Positions 7,316 through 15,968 of a stretch of DNA of 42,992 nt are shown in pieces. Numbering within the stretch: position 1 is the first letter of the stretch; each line of letters begins with the position of its first letter. The notes below the pieces were generated by a model. That model worked only from the letters and a program-made list of their open reading frames with translations. It did not search any database and was not told where the DNA came from. The stretch is from an uncultured Lentisphaeria bacterium. GTDB taxonomy: Bacteria > Verrucomicrobiota > Lentisphaeria > Victivallales > UBA1829. The stretch is taken from assembly GCA_949287225.1 (NCBI GenBank), contig CASEFP010000246.1:1-42992 (forward strand), given 5' to 3'. Position numbers and translations under genes: made by a program.

Positions 7316-8356
7316 TCAGCAGCTTTCGCGGGGGAGCAGAGAAAGTTTCGCGTCCAGATGGAAGGGACGGCGGCGGCTCCCGTCCAGAAAATCGCAGAAG
7401 GTCTGCATGACGAGCGCACCGTTGGCGCGATGGCAGAGATCGATCGTCGTCAGCGGCGGCCTCAGCCAGTTGCCGAACACCTGATTGTCCACGCCGGACA
7501 CCGCAACCTGATCCGGCACACGGATCCCGCAGTCGCGTTCCAGGCGCTGAATGATTTTTACGGCAAGAAAATCGACAAAGCAGTTGAACACGGGAAAATC
7601 GCGTGCAATCGGAGAGAGTTCCTCTTTTTCGGAAAATTCCCGGTATTCCATATTCCGCCGCGCCAGGGCAGAAGCGAAGCGGCGCGACCGTTCCTGTGTA
7701 ATAAGATTGGAATTGACGATTCCCGCCGCCTTGCGGAAACCGCGCTTCACATAATAATCCGCAATCATTTCCGCAATCGCCTCCTCATCGTGGCAGACCG
7801 TGGAGCAGAGCGAATTGATTTCCGGGTAAAGATTTCCGCCGTAATACATGAATGGCATATCACGTGCAAGCAGAACATCGGCGGCGGGGCGCAGGACATT
7901 GGAATAGCCGCGGAAGAAAATCACCCCGGCGCTTTCGGGATAAACCATCGAAACATCCTCCAGATTCGCCAGAAAATCCTCCAGTTCGACGATCTGCGGC
8001 TCATAGGCCAGATTGGCGAAATTCGCATGAGAGAGAAGTCCGAGAAAGAAATTCATGAAGTCCAGATGCAGCACGTCATAGATATGTTCCTGATCGGAAA
8101 CCAGAAGGATCCGGCTTCTGCGGGAACGGGGTGCGACAAACGTCCCCTGCCCGTGCCGGCGGTAGATGACCTTTTCCGCCTCCAGATCGTTCAGCGCCTT
8201 CCGGACCGTTCCGATGCTGGCGCCGTATTCCGCGGCCAGCTGCGACTCCGACGGCAGGCGGTCGTGCCGCTTGAGTTTGTGCCGAGCAATATAGCGCTTC
8301 AGTTCATACTCGATCCGGCGATAGACCGGAAGCTGATCCCAGGGTTCCGCACTCAT
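7316..8356 (-). CDS. GntR-type winged-helix / LacI-type sensor transcriptional regulator
   Basis: A 346-residue chimera: GntR winged helix at about 9-76 (YRRIEYELKRYIARHKLKRH, DRLPSESQLAAEYG, ending RRHGQGTFVAPR), then a LacI-like sugar-sensing domain with the typical LISxxxxRF-like and VAVSGVDNQVFGNWLRPPLTTID stretches near the end. The frame is open to a TTG at 8398; the ATG at 8354-8356 after GAGGAAAAA is the better start. It is transcribed away from the prepilin-heparinase-peptidase operon and most likely represses that operon until its polysaccharide breakdown product is bound (inference from position and from the inverted repeats at 8480-8506). Confidence 0.88.
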   Translation of the reverse strand: MSAEPWDQLPVYRRIEYELKRYIARHKLKRHDRLPSESQLAAEYGASIGTVRKALNDLEAEKVIYRRHGQGTFVAPRSRRSRILLVSDQEHIYDVLHLDFMNFFLGLLSHANFANLAYEPQIVELEDFLANLEDVSMVYPESAGVIFFRGYSNVLRPAADVLLARDMPFMYYGGNLYPEINSLCSTVCHDEEAIAEMIADYYVKRGFRKAAGIVNSNLITQERSRRFASALARRNMEYREFSEKEELSPIARDFPVFNCFVDFLAVKIIQRLERDCGIRVPDQVAVSGVDNQVFGNWLRPPLTTIDLCHRANGALVMQTFCDFLDGSRRRPFHLDAKLSLLPRESC

Positions 8357-8454
8357 TTTTTCCTCTTTTTCTCCATGCCTTTCCTGTAATATAATCAAGC
8401 GCGGAAAAATGACCAGCGAAAATTATTTTTTTTTCATTTTTTTTGCTTTTCCTA

Positions 8455-8482
8455 TTGACTTTTCTGAAAAATATCATATACT
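8455..8482 (+). promoter_or_regulatory. promoter of the prepilin-heparinase-peptidase operon
   Basis: TTGACT (8455-8460) and TATACT (8477-8482) lie 16 nt apart. The predicted leader to 8661 is about 170 nt. It carries a SD-like AAAGGAG near 8536 with no start codon at a suitable distance, and a hairpin TTTCCCG/CGGGAAA (8586-8592 with 8609-8615). Confidence 0.65.
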
Positions 8483-8506
8483 CTTATATATGAGTTAACT
8501 AAGTTA
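8480..8506. promoter_or_regulatory. two inverted repeats over the -10 and start region, candidate GntR-type operator
   Basis: ACTCTTATATATGAGT (8480-8495) is an inverted repeat with a single T/T mismatch pair and overlaps the -10 box. TAACT-A-AGTTA (8496-8506) follows directly and is a perfect 11-bp palindrome. Their position suits repression by the divergently encoded GntR-type protein; which of the two is the true site is unknown. Confidence 0.45.
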
Positions 8507-8660
8507 TTTCCTATAAAAAAAACAGAGAAAAACGGAAAGGAGAAATACGAATCGAATCTGCTCACAGCAAAAACACTCCGGAACCTTTCCCGGCGGCATG
8601 GGGTCATACGGGAAAAACAGACCGGAAGCTGAATTTCAAATACAGGGAGAAAAGAAAAAT

Positions 8661-9491
8661 ATGAAACGGATGAACAGCCTGCGTAAGACCGTATCCCCGC
8701 CGGAATGCAGTCGGAAATACGGAAAATTCTTTCATACAGATCATTTCACATTGATAGAGCTCCTGGTCGTGATAGCGATCATCGCGATTCTCGCTTCGAT
8801 GCTGCTTCCCGCTCTGAACAAGGCACGGGAAAAGGCTCACGCCATCGTCTGTACAAGCAACCTGAAACAGATCGGACTGGCACAGGGCATGTATTCCTCC
8901 GATTACAGCGAATGGATCGTACCAACCCGCTGCCCCTGGAACGATGAAACAAGAAACTGGTTTGAAATCCTCTCAGGAGTAACTAAAAATGGAAAAAAAG
9001 AGGGAGGAGGCTATGGTCCCACCTATTACGGAAACGCCGTAACTGCAGGATCTTTCCGCTGTCCATCAGAACGCATAAATTTTTCAACAGACAGCAGCAG
9101 CGGCGGCTTCGTCCAGACACATTATGCTGAAAATTCCAATCTTGGCAGCAGTGCCTTTTCCGATACGCCGCAGTATTACCGGAAAAAACTCTCCGATATC
9201 CGCAAGCCCGGAATAGCGATATTTGCCGGAGACAACATCCGAGAATACAATGAACAAGCCAACTATGCGGTTTTTTTTGCCTTCCGTCACGGTGCCAGTG
9301 ATAGAAGACAGACCAGCGCCAGGAATGACGTACCGCTGTCGCGCGGAAAAGCCAACATTGTCTTTGTCGACGGACATGTATCGCCATTCAGTTTTTTTGA
9401 GTTGAATGCCATCACAGAACCCCCCTATTACAATACATCTGGGAACACATGCAGACTTGGAATCAAGGAAAATTCGGGAGTGCCGTTTTAA
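8661..9491 (+). CDS. prepilin-type N-terminal cleavage/methylation (pseudopilin-like) protein
   Basis: A 276-residue protein of the type II secretion/type IV pilin-like superfamily. After a basic leader of about 30 residues comes the prepilin peptidase site and hydrophobic helix [20 protein letters not shown], then [11 protein letters not shown]. The globular part ends with [10 protein letters not shown]. At the position where relatives have His of the H-x9-DG motif this protein has Ser ([13 protein letters not shown]). The start ATG at 8661 has GGGAG about 11 nt upstream; an in-frame ATG at 8598 lacks a ribosome site. It is directly followed, with no gap, by the heparinase-like gene. The predicted place is anchored in the inner membrane or assembled in a pseudopilus. 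Its role in substrate uptake or enzyme export is unproven. Confidence 0.88.
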   Translation: MKRMNSLRKTVSPPECSRKYGKFFHTDHFTLIELLVVIAIIAILASMLLPALNKAREKAHAIVCTSNLKQIGLAQGMYSSDYSEWIVPTRCPWNDETRNWFEILSGVTKNGKKEGGGYGPTYYGNAVTAGSFRCPSERINFSTDSSSGGFVQTHYAENSNLGSSAFSDTPQYYRKKLSDIRKPGIAIFAGDNIREYNEQANYAVFFAFRHGASDRRQTSARNDVPLSRGKANIVFVDGHVSPFSFFELNAITEPPYYNTSGNTCRLGIKENSGVPF

Positions 9492-11624
9492 ATGAAAACA
9501 CTGCTTTTTGTCGCACTTTTCTGCACGTTTGCCGCATGGGCGGACTGGACAAGCGAGATCCGCCGTGATCATCCGCGCCTTTACGTCAATTCCGATACGC
9601 TTCCCGAAGTGAGGAAATATGCTTTCCGGCATTATCCCAAGGCGCTGGAGACGCTGCGCAAAGAGGTCGATGCCCTGCCGGAACATCCTGCGTTGGAATT
9701 TCTTACAGATCGTTTTGAATGCGTCAACGGAAAAATCAAATACAGGAAACCCTACAGCCAAGGCTTCCAGATTGTCCGCAGAATCGGCGCGGACGAAGCG
9801 ATCAAATGCGCGACACTGTATCTGCTGGACAAGCAAAGCAAATATCATGCAAAAGGGGTTGCTCACCTGAAAATGGCACTGCAATTCTTTCAGTGGTGCT
9901 ACGAACAGGAAACAATGGTTGAGTGGCACACGGAAAGCCGCATCAATGCAAGCATCGCCTATGACTGGCTCTATAACGGCATGACGGACGCGGAACGGCG
10001 ATCCCTGATCCTGCCGCTGCTGGACAACATCCGGAAACTCCAGCCCGGCGGCGGGGCAAAATTCACCCGCTGTACAGGCGGACCTTATGACGGAAACTAC
10101 GGAGTCAATAATCTCGCATGGTTCGCCGGACTGGCCGCTTTCGGAGACGGCTATGACGACAAGCTGGCGGAAGAGCTGCTGCAAAAGGCTTACAAACAGA
10201 ACATCGAAATGATGAATTACCGCGACAAAGTCTCAGGCGGAACAGGTCTCCTGAGCGCAGCCACGCACGGATACTCCTTCGGCGCCTATCCCTATGCAAC
10301 CTTCCATTTCCTTCACTGCATGGAGAGCGCCACGGGTAAGAACCTCGCCGCGCAGTGGACGCAGATGCGCCAGTATCCGCGCTGGTTCGGCTGGATGCAG
10401 ATTCCGAAAGACGGAGAGCTTCTCACCTACGGCATCGGCGACATGGCACACACGAACAACCGTCTTGATACGGGGATGATGTTTACCCACATGGCGCAGA
10501 GCATTCACTTTTATCCGGAGTGCGCACCCGAGGCACGGCGCCTGATGAAACAGCTTCCGGCAAGAGACCGGAAGTTCCAATCCTGGTTCCCGTTCCTCCC
10601 GTTTGTCCTTACACGTTACAATCCGGACGCCCCGTCCGCGGCGGGAAAAGAGGCAAAGCTCGAAAAATCGGCCTGTTTCCCGAGTTTCGGGCTGGTGATC
10701 ATGCGCTCCGGCGCAACGCAGGCGGACACTCATGCGCTCTTCCGCTCCGGCGCGCTTTACGGCAATCATCAGCATTATGACGAAAACAGTTTCGTCATCT
10801 TCAAGCATGATTTCCTTGCGCTGGATTCCGGAAGCCGCACCACCAACATGCACCACTGCAACTACGCGCCGCAGAGCGTCGCGCATAACACCATCCTGAT
10901 CCATCAGGAGAAAGAGCCGGTCGCGCCGTTCTGGAAACCGTGGGGCAGTCTCGCGGAAGTCAGTTCGGAAACCGTTTACAGCCACGGCGGGCAGTACCGC
11001 ACGACCGGGGCGAAAAATCTCGCATACCGCGCTACGGAGGAATACACCTACGCAGCCAACGATGCCACCGGGGTATACCGCAATACAAAATGCCGCGAGG
11101 CGGTCCGGCAGTTCGTCTTCATCCAGCCGGACTATTTTGTCGTGTTCGACCGCGTGAAATCCGTCCGCCCCGGCCAGAGAAAGGAGTATCTCCTGCATGT
11201 GCAGAACGAACCCGTCGAACTGGGAAAAGGTCTCTATCGCGCCGACAACGGGCGCGGAAGAATCTTCCAGCAGACAGTCTGGCCCCGGAACGCCGTAATC
11301 GAAAAGGTCGGCGGTCCCGGGAAACAGTTCCTCGCCTCGGGGCGGAACTGGCCGCTCCCCGGCGGAGAGTCCGTTTTCAAAAAGCCCAACTGTTTCGGAC
11401 AGTGGCGTCTGCAGATCCGCGACGCAGAAGAGTCGGACACGGTCTGCTTCCTGCATGTGATTCAGGCATCCGACACGGCAACTCCCGCCCCGGTCGCGGC
11501 AGCGCTGCTTGAGGAGGGCGATACACTGGGCGCCGCATTCACGGACCGTTCCGGCAAACGCTGGGAGATCCGCTTCAACCGCAAAGGAAAAATCACGGCA
11601 AGCATCAACGGAGAGACATTATGA
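9492..11624 (+). CDS. secreted heparinase II/III-family polysaccharide lyase
   Basis: A 710-residue protein. Residues 1-17 are a signal peptide (MKTLLFVALFCTFAAWA). An alpha/alpha toroid follows at about 25-370, containing GNYGVNNLAW (201-210) and YSFGAYPYATFHF. The beta-sandwich heparinase II/III domain begins near 395 and carries NHQHYDENSF (425-434) and the conserved AHNTILI. Asn, Tyr and His residues in these stretches match the usual lyase active site. Substrates in this family include heparan sulfate, chondroitin, alginate and other uronic-acid polymers, so the exact one is open. The ATG touches the stop of the prepilin gene, and the last 4 nt overlap the peptidase gene. The operon is probably controlled by the divergent GntR-type regulator. 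Confidence 0.88.
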   Translation: MKTLLFVALFCTFAAWADWTSEIRRDHPRLYVNSDTLPEVRKYAFRHYPKALETLRKEVDALPEHPALEFLTDRFECVNGKIKYRKPYSQGFQIVRRIGADEAIKCATLYLLDKQSKYHAKGVAHLKMALQFFQWCYEQETMVEWHTESRINASIAYDWLYNGMTDAERRSLILPLLDNIRKLQPGGGAKFTRCTGGPYDGNYGVNNLAWFAGLAAFGDGYDDKLAEELLQKAYKQNIEMMNYRDKVSGGTGLLSAATHGYSFGAYPYATFHFLHCMESATGKNLAAQWTQMRQYPRWFGWMQIPKDGELLTYGIGDMAHTNNRLDTGMMFTHMAQSIHFYPECAPEARRLMKQLPARDRKFQSWFPFLPFVLTRYNPDAPSAAGKEAKLEKSACFPSFGLVIMRSGATQADTHALFRSGALYGNHQHYDENSFVIFKHDFLALDSGSRTTNMHHCNYAPQSVAHNTILIHQEKEPVAPFWKPWGSLAEVSSETVYSHGGQYRTTGAKNLAYRATEEYTYAANDATGVYRNTKCREAVRQFVFIQPDYFVVFDRVKSVRPGQRKEYLLHVQNEPVELGKGLYRADNGRGRIFQQTVWPRNAVIEKVGGPGKQFLASGRNWPLPGGESVFKKPNCFGQWRLQIRDAEESDTVCFLHVIQASDTATPAPVAAALLEEGDTLGAAFTDRSGKRWEIRFNRKGKITASINGETL

Positions 11625-12691
11625 TCGCATTGACTGAAAACCGGAAAAGCCTCCTGTTTCCGAAACTGGAAATCAGCTATCTGGAACCGCGTCCCGCATG
11701 GTGGAAGGTCCGCCCGGAGGAGATCATGGAAACCTGCCGGAACGTCCGGAAAGGCCGCAGTGAAATCATTGCCGAAACACCGGGCGGCTTTCCTGTTTAC
11801 GCGGTATTCTACGGCACATTTGATGATCCTGCACACCAGACCAACTGGTCGGCCGGTTCCGCCAGCGGGAAACCGGAACTCTACACGGGGTCACCCCCCC
11901 GTCCGCAGACCGTTCTCTGGTGCTCCGGCATTCACGGCGCGGAGGCCGAAAGCGTGGCGGCGGCGGTCAATCTGATCCATCTGCTGGAGCACGGGACGGA
12001 TCTGCTCGGGCGCCCGCACACGCGTCTTGCGGAACTGATCCGGAACTACCGCCTCATCATTGTGCCCTGCGTCAACATGGACGGACGCGCGATCAGCCCC
12101 GACCATCTGCGCAAAGCCCTTCATCATGATTTCCGCAACGCGTCGCAGGGCTCATGGCTGGACGGTTCGCTGATCGGATGGCTCGGAAGCAAGGAGTATT
12201 TCCCGCTACCCCTGGACAAAGTCGCCCATCCCGGCGGCTATCCGAACGCGCGCGGTTACAACATCATGCACGACGCCTCACCCGGCAATATCCGGACGGA
12301 TGAAGCCGGAGGTCTTCTCGCGCTCGCGGAAAAGTATACCGTGGATTTCATGCTCAACGCACACTCCTGCGAGGGCGAGCCGATCCTGCTTCCTCCCACC
12401 GAATTCAATTCCGCACAGGGAATCGAACGGGAAAAGGAGCTTTTCGGCGAAGTCAACAACGCTCTCTATCTTGCGGGACTGCGCTCCGCGCCTCCGAAGG
12501 GATCCCCCTCGTGCGCATACAGCATCAATCTCAACGCGCTGATCCCGCTGGTTTCCGGCGGAAACGCGATGACGCTGGAGTGCTGTGTCTCGGGGAACTA
12601 CAGTTTTGAAGAGCTGATGGACGCCAATTTCGTGACGCTCGAAGCCATTCTCGAGTCGGGATTGCGCAAGCCGTTGAGCAGCAGAAAGTAA
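11621..12691 (+). CDS. M14-like zinc carboxypeptidase / succinylglutamate desuccinylase-type protein
   Basis: A 356-residue protein with the zinc motif H105-x2-E108 (SGIHGAEAES), the substrate-binding NMDGR (152-156), the third zinc ligand H248 (LNAHSCEGEP) and a catalytic Glu at about 320 (MTLECCV). This order is that of M14 metallopeptidases. No signal peptide is seen, so it should be cytoplasmic. Its start overlaps the heparinase stop by four bases (ATGA), implying translational coupling. In a lyase operon it may remove peptide or amide groups from imported glycan fragments (inference). Its stop lies 2 bp from the stop of the convergent gene and no terminator is visible between them. Confidence 0.8.
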   Translation: MIALTENRKSLLFPKLEISYLEPRPAWWKVRPEEIMETCRNVRKGRSEIIAETPGGFPVYAVFYGTFDDPAHQTNWSAGSASGKPELYTGSPPRPQTVLWCSGIHGAEAESVAAAVNLIHLLEHGTDLLGRPHTRLAELIRNYRLIIVPCVNMDGRAISPDHLRKALHHDFRNASQGSWLDGSLIGWLGSKEYFPLPLDKVAHPGGYPNARGYNIMHDASPGNIRTDEAGGLLALAEKYTVDFMLNAHSCEGEPILLPPTEFNSAQGIEREKELFGEVNNALYLAGLRSAPPKGSPSCAYSINLNALIPLVSGGNAMTLECCVSGNYSFEELMDANFVTLEAILESGLRKPLSSRK

Positions 12692-12693
12692 GA

Positions 12694-13692
12694 TCAGCGC
12701 TGGATCAGCCGGGCGGAAACCAGAAGCGGAAGAGCCGCCGCATCGCCGAAGACAATCACATTGTCCTCCCGCATGCCGGCGCGCCCGAACTCGAACACCA
12801 CGCGGTTTCCGCCGGGAAACACCTTTTTGACCGTCACACCCGGATTCATCGCAAACGCCTTCAGATTCACCTTGTCGATGTCAACGGATTTCGGAAAAGC
12901 GTATTCGAGCCGCCATGATCCTTTCGCGTAGACGGAGAAGAAATTGACGTAATAGCCGCCCACCGGAATATCCAGATTCCGCCCGGTCGGATAGACCTCG
13001 CGGGAGCTCATCAGGTCGAATCTGAACGGGAAGGTGACAGTATAATCCCCGGACTGCCGCACAAGCTGCCGCGGATCAATCCCCCGACTCGATTTCTCCC
13101 CGGCAATCACCGAGAGCGGCTTTTCCGCGCCTGCGGGGAACTCGTTCTCCACCCAGAAAGTCCGGTTCTTCAAATCCCAGACCAGCGTGGAAACCATCGA
13201 AAATCCGGCGCGGCGGCAGAGTTCGCCGAGAATCAGACTGGTGCCGCCGTCCATCAGTTTCCGGTGGTTGACCGAGGACGGGGTCAGCGTGACGGTCATT
13301 TCCATATCGGTCACAGTGTTCAGCGCGGTATTGTAGATGGCATTCGCATCTTTGGCATGGTCGCCGGAAGGCCCTTCGGGAAAGGTCGAGCCGAAGAGTT
13401 TATCCATATACTCCTTGAGCTCAAACGCGCGTTTCTCCATCCGGGAATCGGCGTTACCCGTTCCCTCAGGGAGATCCGCGGGAGAAACGAATTTGAACGC
13501 CGACGCCATCGAGTGCATGGTCTCGGAGAGGCTGTTCAGAAGCGCGGTGTCCTGCACGACCTTCTGTTCATGCACCTCGATTTTTTTCGTGACACTCCTT
13601 CCGTAAAATCCGAAAATCGTCAGCAGCACGACGGATGCCGCCAGCGCTCCCGCCAGAAAAGGATACAACTGATGTCTTCTGTTCCGGTTCAT
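12694..13692 (-). CDS. membrane-anchored protein of unknown function, last gene of the TonB cluster
   Basis: A 332-residue protein with a short basic N-terminus, one membrane helix at about residues 12-30 (FLAGALAASVVLLTIFGFYG) and a periplasmic part of about 300 residues. That part starts with a helical, possibly coiled stretch and ends in beta-rich sequence. No known domain is recognised. The ATG at 13690-13692 follows GGAAAGG; the open frame continues up to 13770 but that part would overlap the TonB-like gene. It follows the TonB-like gene by 46 nt, so it is probably co-transcribed with it and may be a partner of the energised complex (inference). Confidence 0.7.
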   Translation of the reverse strand: MNRNRRHQLYPFLAGALAASVVLLTIFGFYGRSVTKKIEVHEQKVVQDTALLNSLSETMHSMASAFKFVSPADLPEGTGNADSRMEKRAFELKEYMDKLFGSTFPEGPSGDHAKDANAIYNTALNTVTDMEMTVTLTPSSVNHRKLMDGGTSLILGELCRRAGFSMVSTLVWDLKNRTFWVENEFPAGAEKPLSVIAGEKSSRGIDPRQLVRQSGDYTVTFPFRFDLMSSREVYPTGRNLDIPVGGYYVNFFSVYAKGSWRLEYAFPKSVDIDKVNLKAFAMNPGVTVKKVFPGGNRVVFEFGRAGMREDNVIVFGDAAALPLLVSARLIQR

Positions 13693-13738
13693 CCTTCCAG
13701 CCTTTCCCGTTTTTTCCGTTCTCCCCGCCCCCGCCGTT

Positions 13739-14719
13739 TCAGAGCGAATCAATCTCCATCGTGACGACAAACTCCATCGCCTTGGGCGGATTCGGAAGCA
13801 CCTTCAGTTTCCCGATCAGCTCCTCGACGGACGCGTCCATCGCGCGGTTTCCCGAGCGGCGGAAGATATTCGCGGAGAGCACCCGTCCCGCACTGTCGAT
13901 TTTCAGGCGGATCTCCACCTTCGGCATGGTCCCGCCGAGCGCCGCCTGATTCGGCTGGTTCCACTGCCGTTTCAGGAAGCTTGCGACCTTGTCGTAATAG
14001 GCGATCAGATCCTTGTCCAGCACGCCGACAGGGCCGCCTCCGCCCCCGGCAAGTCCCCTGCCCCCGCGCATTCCGTAACGGCTCGCGTTCGGATTTCCCG
14101 TTCCGGTGCCGCCGCTTTCCGCCCAGTCCTTCAGGATGTTCCGGATGTCCTGCGTGCGGGAGTCGGAACGTCTGCGCGACGTCTGCCGCGCCGGTCCGCG
14201 CCGGACAAACTTATTGCTTTTCCGGATTTCCGAAGCGGATTTCCATTTCGGCTTCGCCTTCGGCTTGACAGTCTTCTGCACAACTTTCGGTTCAACCTTT
14301 GGTTCCACTTTCGGCACAACTTTGGGTTCCACTTTCGGCTCGACCTTCGGCTCCACTTTGGGTTCCACTTTCGGCTCGACCTTCGGTTCCGGCACGGGAT
14401 CAGGCACATCGGGGATGTCGGAGATCGGACCGGGATCACCGTAATCAGGCGTCCCGACGGGATCAGGGCGTTTCGGATCGGGGAACTTCGAGGGCCGTTC
14501 GTTTTCGTTCGGCGGACTGTCCACAAGGGAAACTTTCGTCACGCTGACCGGCGGATCAATCAGGTTCGAAAGCGAATACAGAAGAAACGGCACCAGAATC
14601 AGACCGACGTGCAAAATGGAAACGGAACTGAAAATCAGCATCCGCTTCCCTCCCCGGACGTAAGGAAGAACCGCAGTTCCGGGTTCCGCTCTTCCGCCGC
14701 GAAGCGTGCCCGCACTCAT
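13739..14719 (-). CDS. TonB-family energy transducer
   Basis: A 326-residue protein. The membrane helix lies at about 27-50 (MLIFSSVSILHVGLILVPFL). It is followed by a Pro-rich periplasm-spanning region with about ten EPKV/VPKV tetrapeptides, a basic and Gly-rich linker, and a TonB/TolA-like C-terminal domain (about 230-326: YYDKVASFLKRQWNQP, KVEIRLKIDSAGRVLSANIF, ending VVTMEIDSL). It transmits proton-motive force from the TolQ/ExbD complex to the outer membrane. The start overlaps the ExbD stop by four bases. TonB and TolA roles cannot be told apart here, but the C-terminus looks more like TonB. Confidence 0.88.
   Translation of the reverse strand: MSAGTLRGGRAEPGTAVLPYVRGGKRMLIFSSVSILHVGLILVPFLLYSLSNLIDPPVSVTKVSLVDSPPNENERPSKFPDPKRPDPVGTPDYGDPGPISDIPDVPDPVPEPKVEPKVEPKVEPKVEPKVEPKVVPKVEPKVEPKVVQKTVKPKAKPKWKSASEIRKSNKFVRRGPARQTSRRRSDSRTQDIRNILKDWAESGGTGTGNPNASRYGMRGGRGLAGGGGGPVGVLDKDLIAYYDKVASFLKRQWNQPNQAALGGTMPKVEIRLKIDSAGRVLSANIFRRSGNRAMDASVEELIGKLKVLPNPPKAMEFVVTMEIDSL
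14281..14391. repeat. 12-bp tandem repeat array coding for EPKV units
   Basis: About nine imperfect 12-bp units (such as CTCGACCTTCGG and TTCCACTTTCGG) lie in the TonB-like gene and encode Glu-Pro-Lys-Val on the minus strand. The units differ mainly at third codon positions. The array could change length by slippage in steps of four residues. Confidence 0.8.
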
Positions 14720-15123
14720 TTGTCCACCTCGGTGATCAGGGAGATATCGGTGAAACCGGCGTTCTTGACCTCCTTCATCACCTGAATGACGGAACCGTAA
14801 AGGAGATCACGGTCCGCCCGGAGGAATACTTTGATCTTCGCCCCGTCCGGAGAGGCTCTCAGTTCCCGGAGACGCGCGATCAGGCGCGCGGGAGTCAGAA
14901 TCTTCTTCTCGAACTCGATGTCGCCGTTCTTCTTCACGTTGATGACGCGCGAGAATTCGTCCGGCTTCATTTCCGAGGCGTTCATTTTCGGCGGCGACAC
15001 GTCGATGCTGTATTCCAGGAGCGGCGCGGTGATCATGAAGATGATCAGCAGGAAAAACACCGTGTCCATCAGCGGCGTGATGTTGATCTCGTCATAGGAT
15101 TTCGACTGGAACCGTCTGCGCAT
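14716..15123 (-). CDS. ExbD/TolR-family biopolymer transport protein
   Basis: A 135-residue inner-membrane protein. It has a short cytoplasmic start with SYDEINITPLMD, a single membrane helix at about 18-36 with the family's key aspartate D20 (PLMDTVFFLLI), and a periplasmic domain ending in FRADRDLLYGSVIQVMKEV-like sequence typical of ExbD/TolR. It forms the proton channel with the TolQ-like protein encoded 15 nt upstream and overlaps the TonB-like gene by four bases. Confidence 0.92.
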   Translation of the reverse strand: MRRRFQSKSYDEINITPLMDTVFFLLIIFMITAPLLEYSIDVSPPKMNASEMKPDEFSRVINVKKNGDIEFEKKILTPARLIARLRELRASPDGAKIKVFLRADRDLLYGSVIQVMKEVKNAGFTDISLITEVDK

Positions 15124-15138
15124 GGCGTCCGCCTCCGC

Positions 15139-15855
15139 TCAGCGGGAAGTACTGAGCTGTTCGATCTTGAGCTTGACGATGAACTCTTCTACAAAGTTGT
15201 CCATCTGGACAATGGTGGCTTTGATCAGGCTTGTGATGATATTGTAGCCGACAACCGAGGGAATTGCGACAAGCAGTCCCAGCACCGTCGTGAGCAGCGC
15301 CCCGCTGACACCGGGCGCGAGCGTCTGAATGTCCGCCTTTCCCATGATCGCAAGGTCGGTGAACGCCAGCATGATCCCCCACACCGTGCCGAAGAGCCCG
15401 AGGAACGGACTGATCGTGATCGCCGTGGCAAGAAAGATCATCTTGCGCTCCAGTTCGAGAATCTGGTCTGCGACCGCCTGTTCCAGCGAAGCGCGGACAA
15501 CGTCGATCTCGGTGGCGTTCAGCGCACGGCGCCCGCCGCCGGGAAGCTCAATACTCAAATCCTTGATCCGTTCATATCCTGCTTCGCAGACCCGCGCGGA
15601 GGGACTGGGTTCGTCCGCAATCCCCTCGTTCATCGAGAGCGGATTGCGCCGCTCCCGGAACCGCCGGAGAAACGACGCGCAGTCGTTATGCGCGCGCCGG
15701 AGCCCGATACCCTTCTCCAGCATCAGCGTCCAGGTGAACACCGAAAACACAAACAGCAGCACAACGATTCCCTGCCCCATGCCGTCGGAATTCCGGAACG
15801 CATAGTAGAGACTCGATTGCGCAAAAGTCAAAATCCCAGGATCAATCATGGTCAT
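15139..15855 (-). CDS. MotA/TolQ/ExbB-family proton channel protein
   Basis: A 238-residue protein with three membrane helices, at about 27-46, 140-165 and 180-205. The typical family core is present (ISPFLGLFGTVWGIMLAFTD, then GVSGALLTTVLGLLVAIPSV). ATG at 15853-15855 is chosen because GAGGCGG lies directly upstream; the frame is open to 15966 but that stretch has no such site. First gene of the TolQ-ExbD-TonB-unknown operon. It lies 145 nt downstream of the RND pump gene on the same strand, and a hairpin lies between them. Confidence 0.92.
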   Translation of the reverse strand: MTMIDPGILTFAQSSLYYAFRNSDGMGQGIVVLLFVFSVFTWTLMLEKGIGLRRAHNDCASFLRRFRERRNPLSMNEGIADEPSPSARVCEAGYERIKDLSIELPGGGRRALNATEIDVVRASLEQAVADQILELERKMIFLATAITISPFLGLFGTVWGIMLAFTDLAIMGKADIQTLAPGVSGALLTTVLGLLVAIPSVVGYNIITSLIKATIVQMDNFVEEFIVKLKIEQLSTSR

Positions 15856-15968
15856 ACCGCCTCGCAAAAAAAAGAGTTCGCACAATGGAACAGCCCAATG
15901 CGGTAATTTACATCCGGAAACACGGAAAAACCACTGTCCAAGGAAAAAAAACGCGCATTTTTCCATTT

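Noticed and set aside
9084..10184. 366-codon minus-strand frame inside the prepilin and heparinase genes
   Set aside because: No ribosome site or domain; both plus-strand genes are clear.
12692..12693. Frameshift or fusion between the peptidase gene and the unknown gene
   Set aside because: The genes converge on opposite strands with a 2-bp gap; both have proper stops.
14281..14391. Short regular repeats as a possible CRISPR array
   Set aside because: Units are 12 bp, contiguous and in frame, coding EPKV; there are no spacers and no cas genes.
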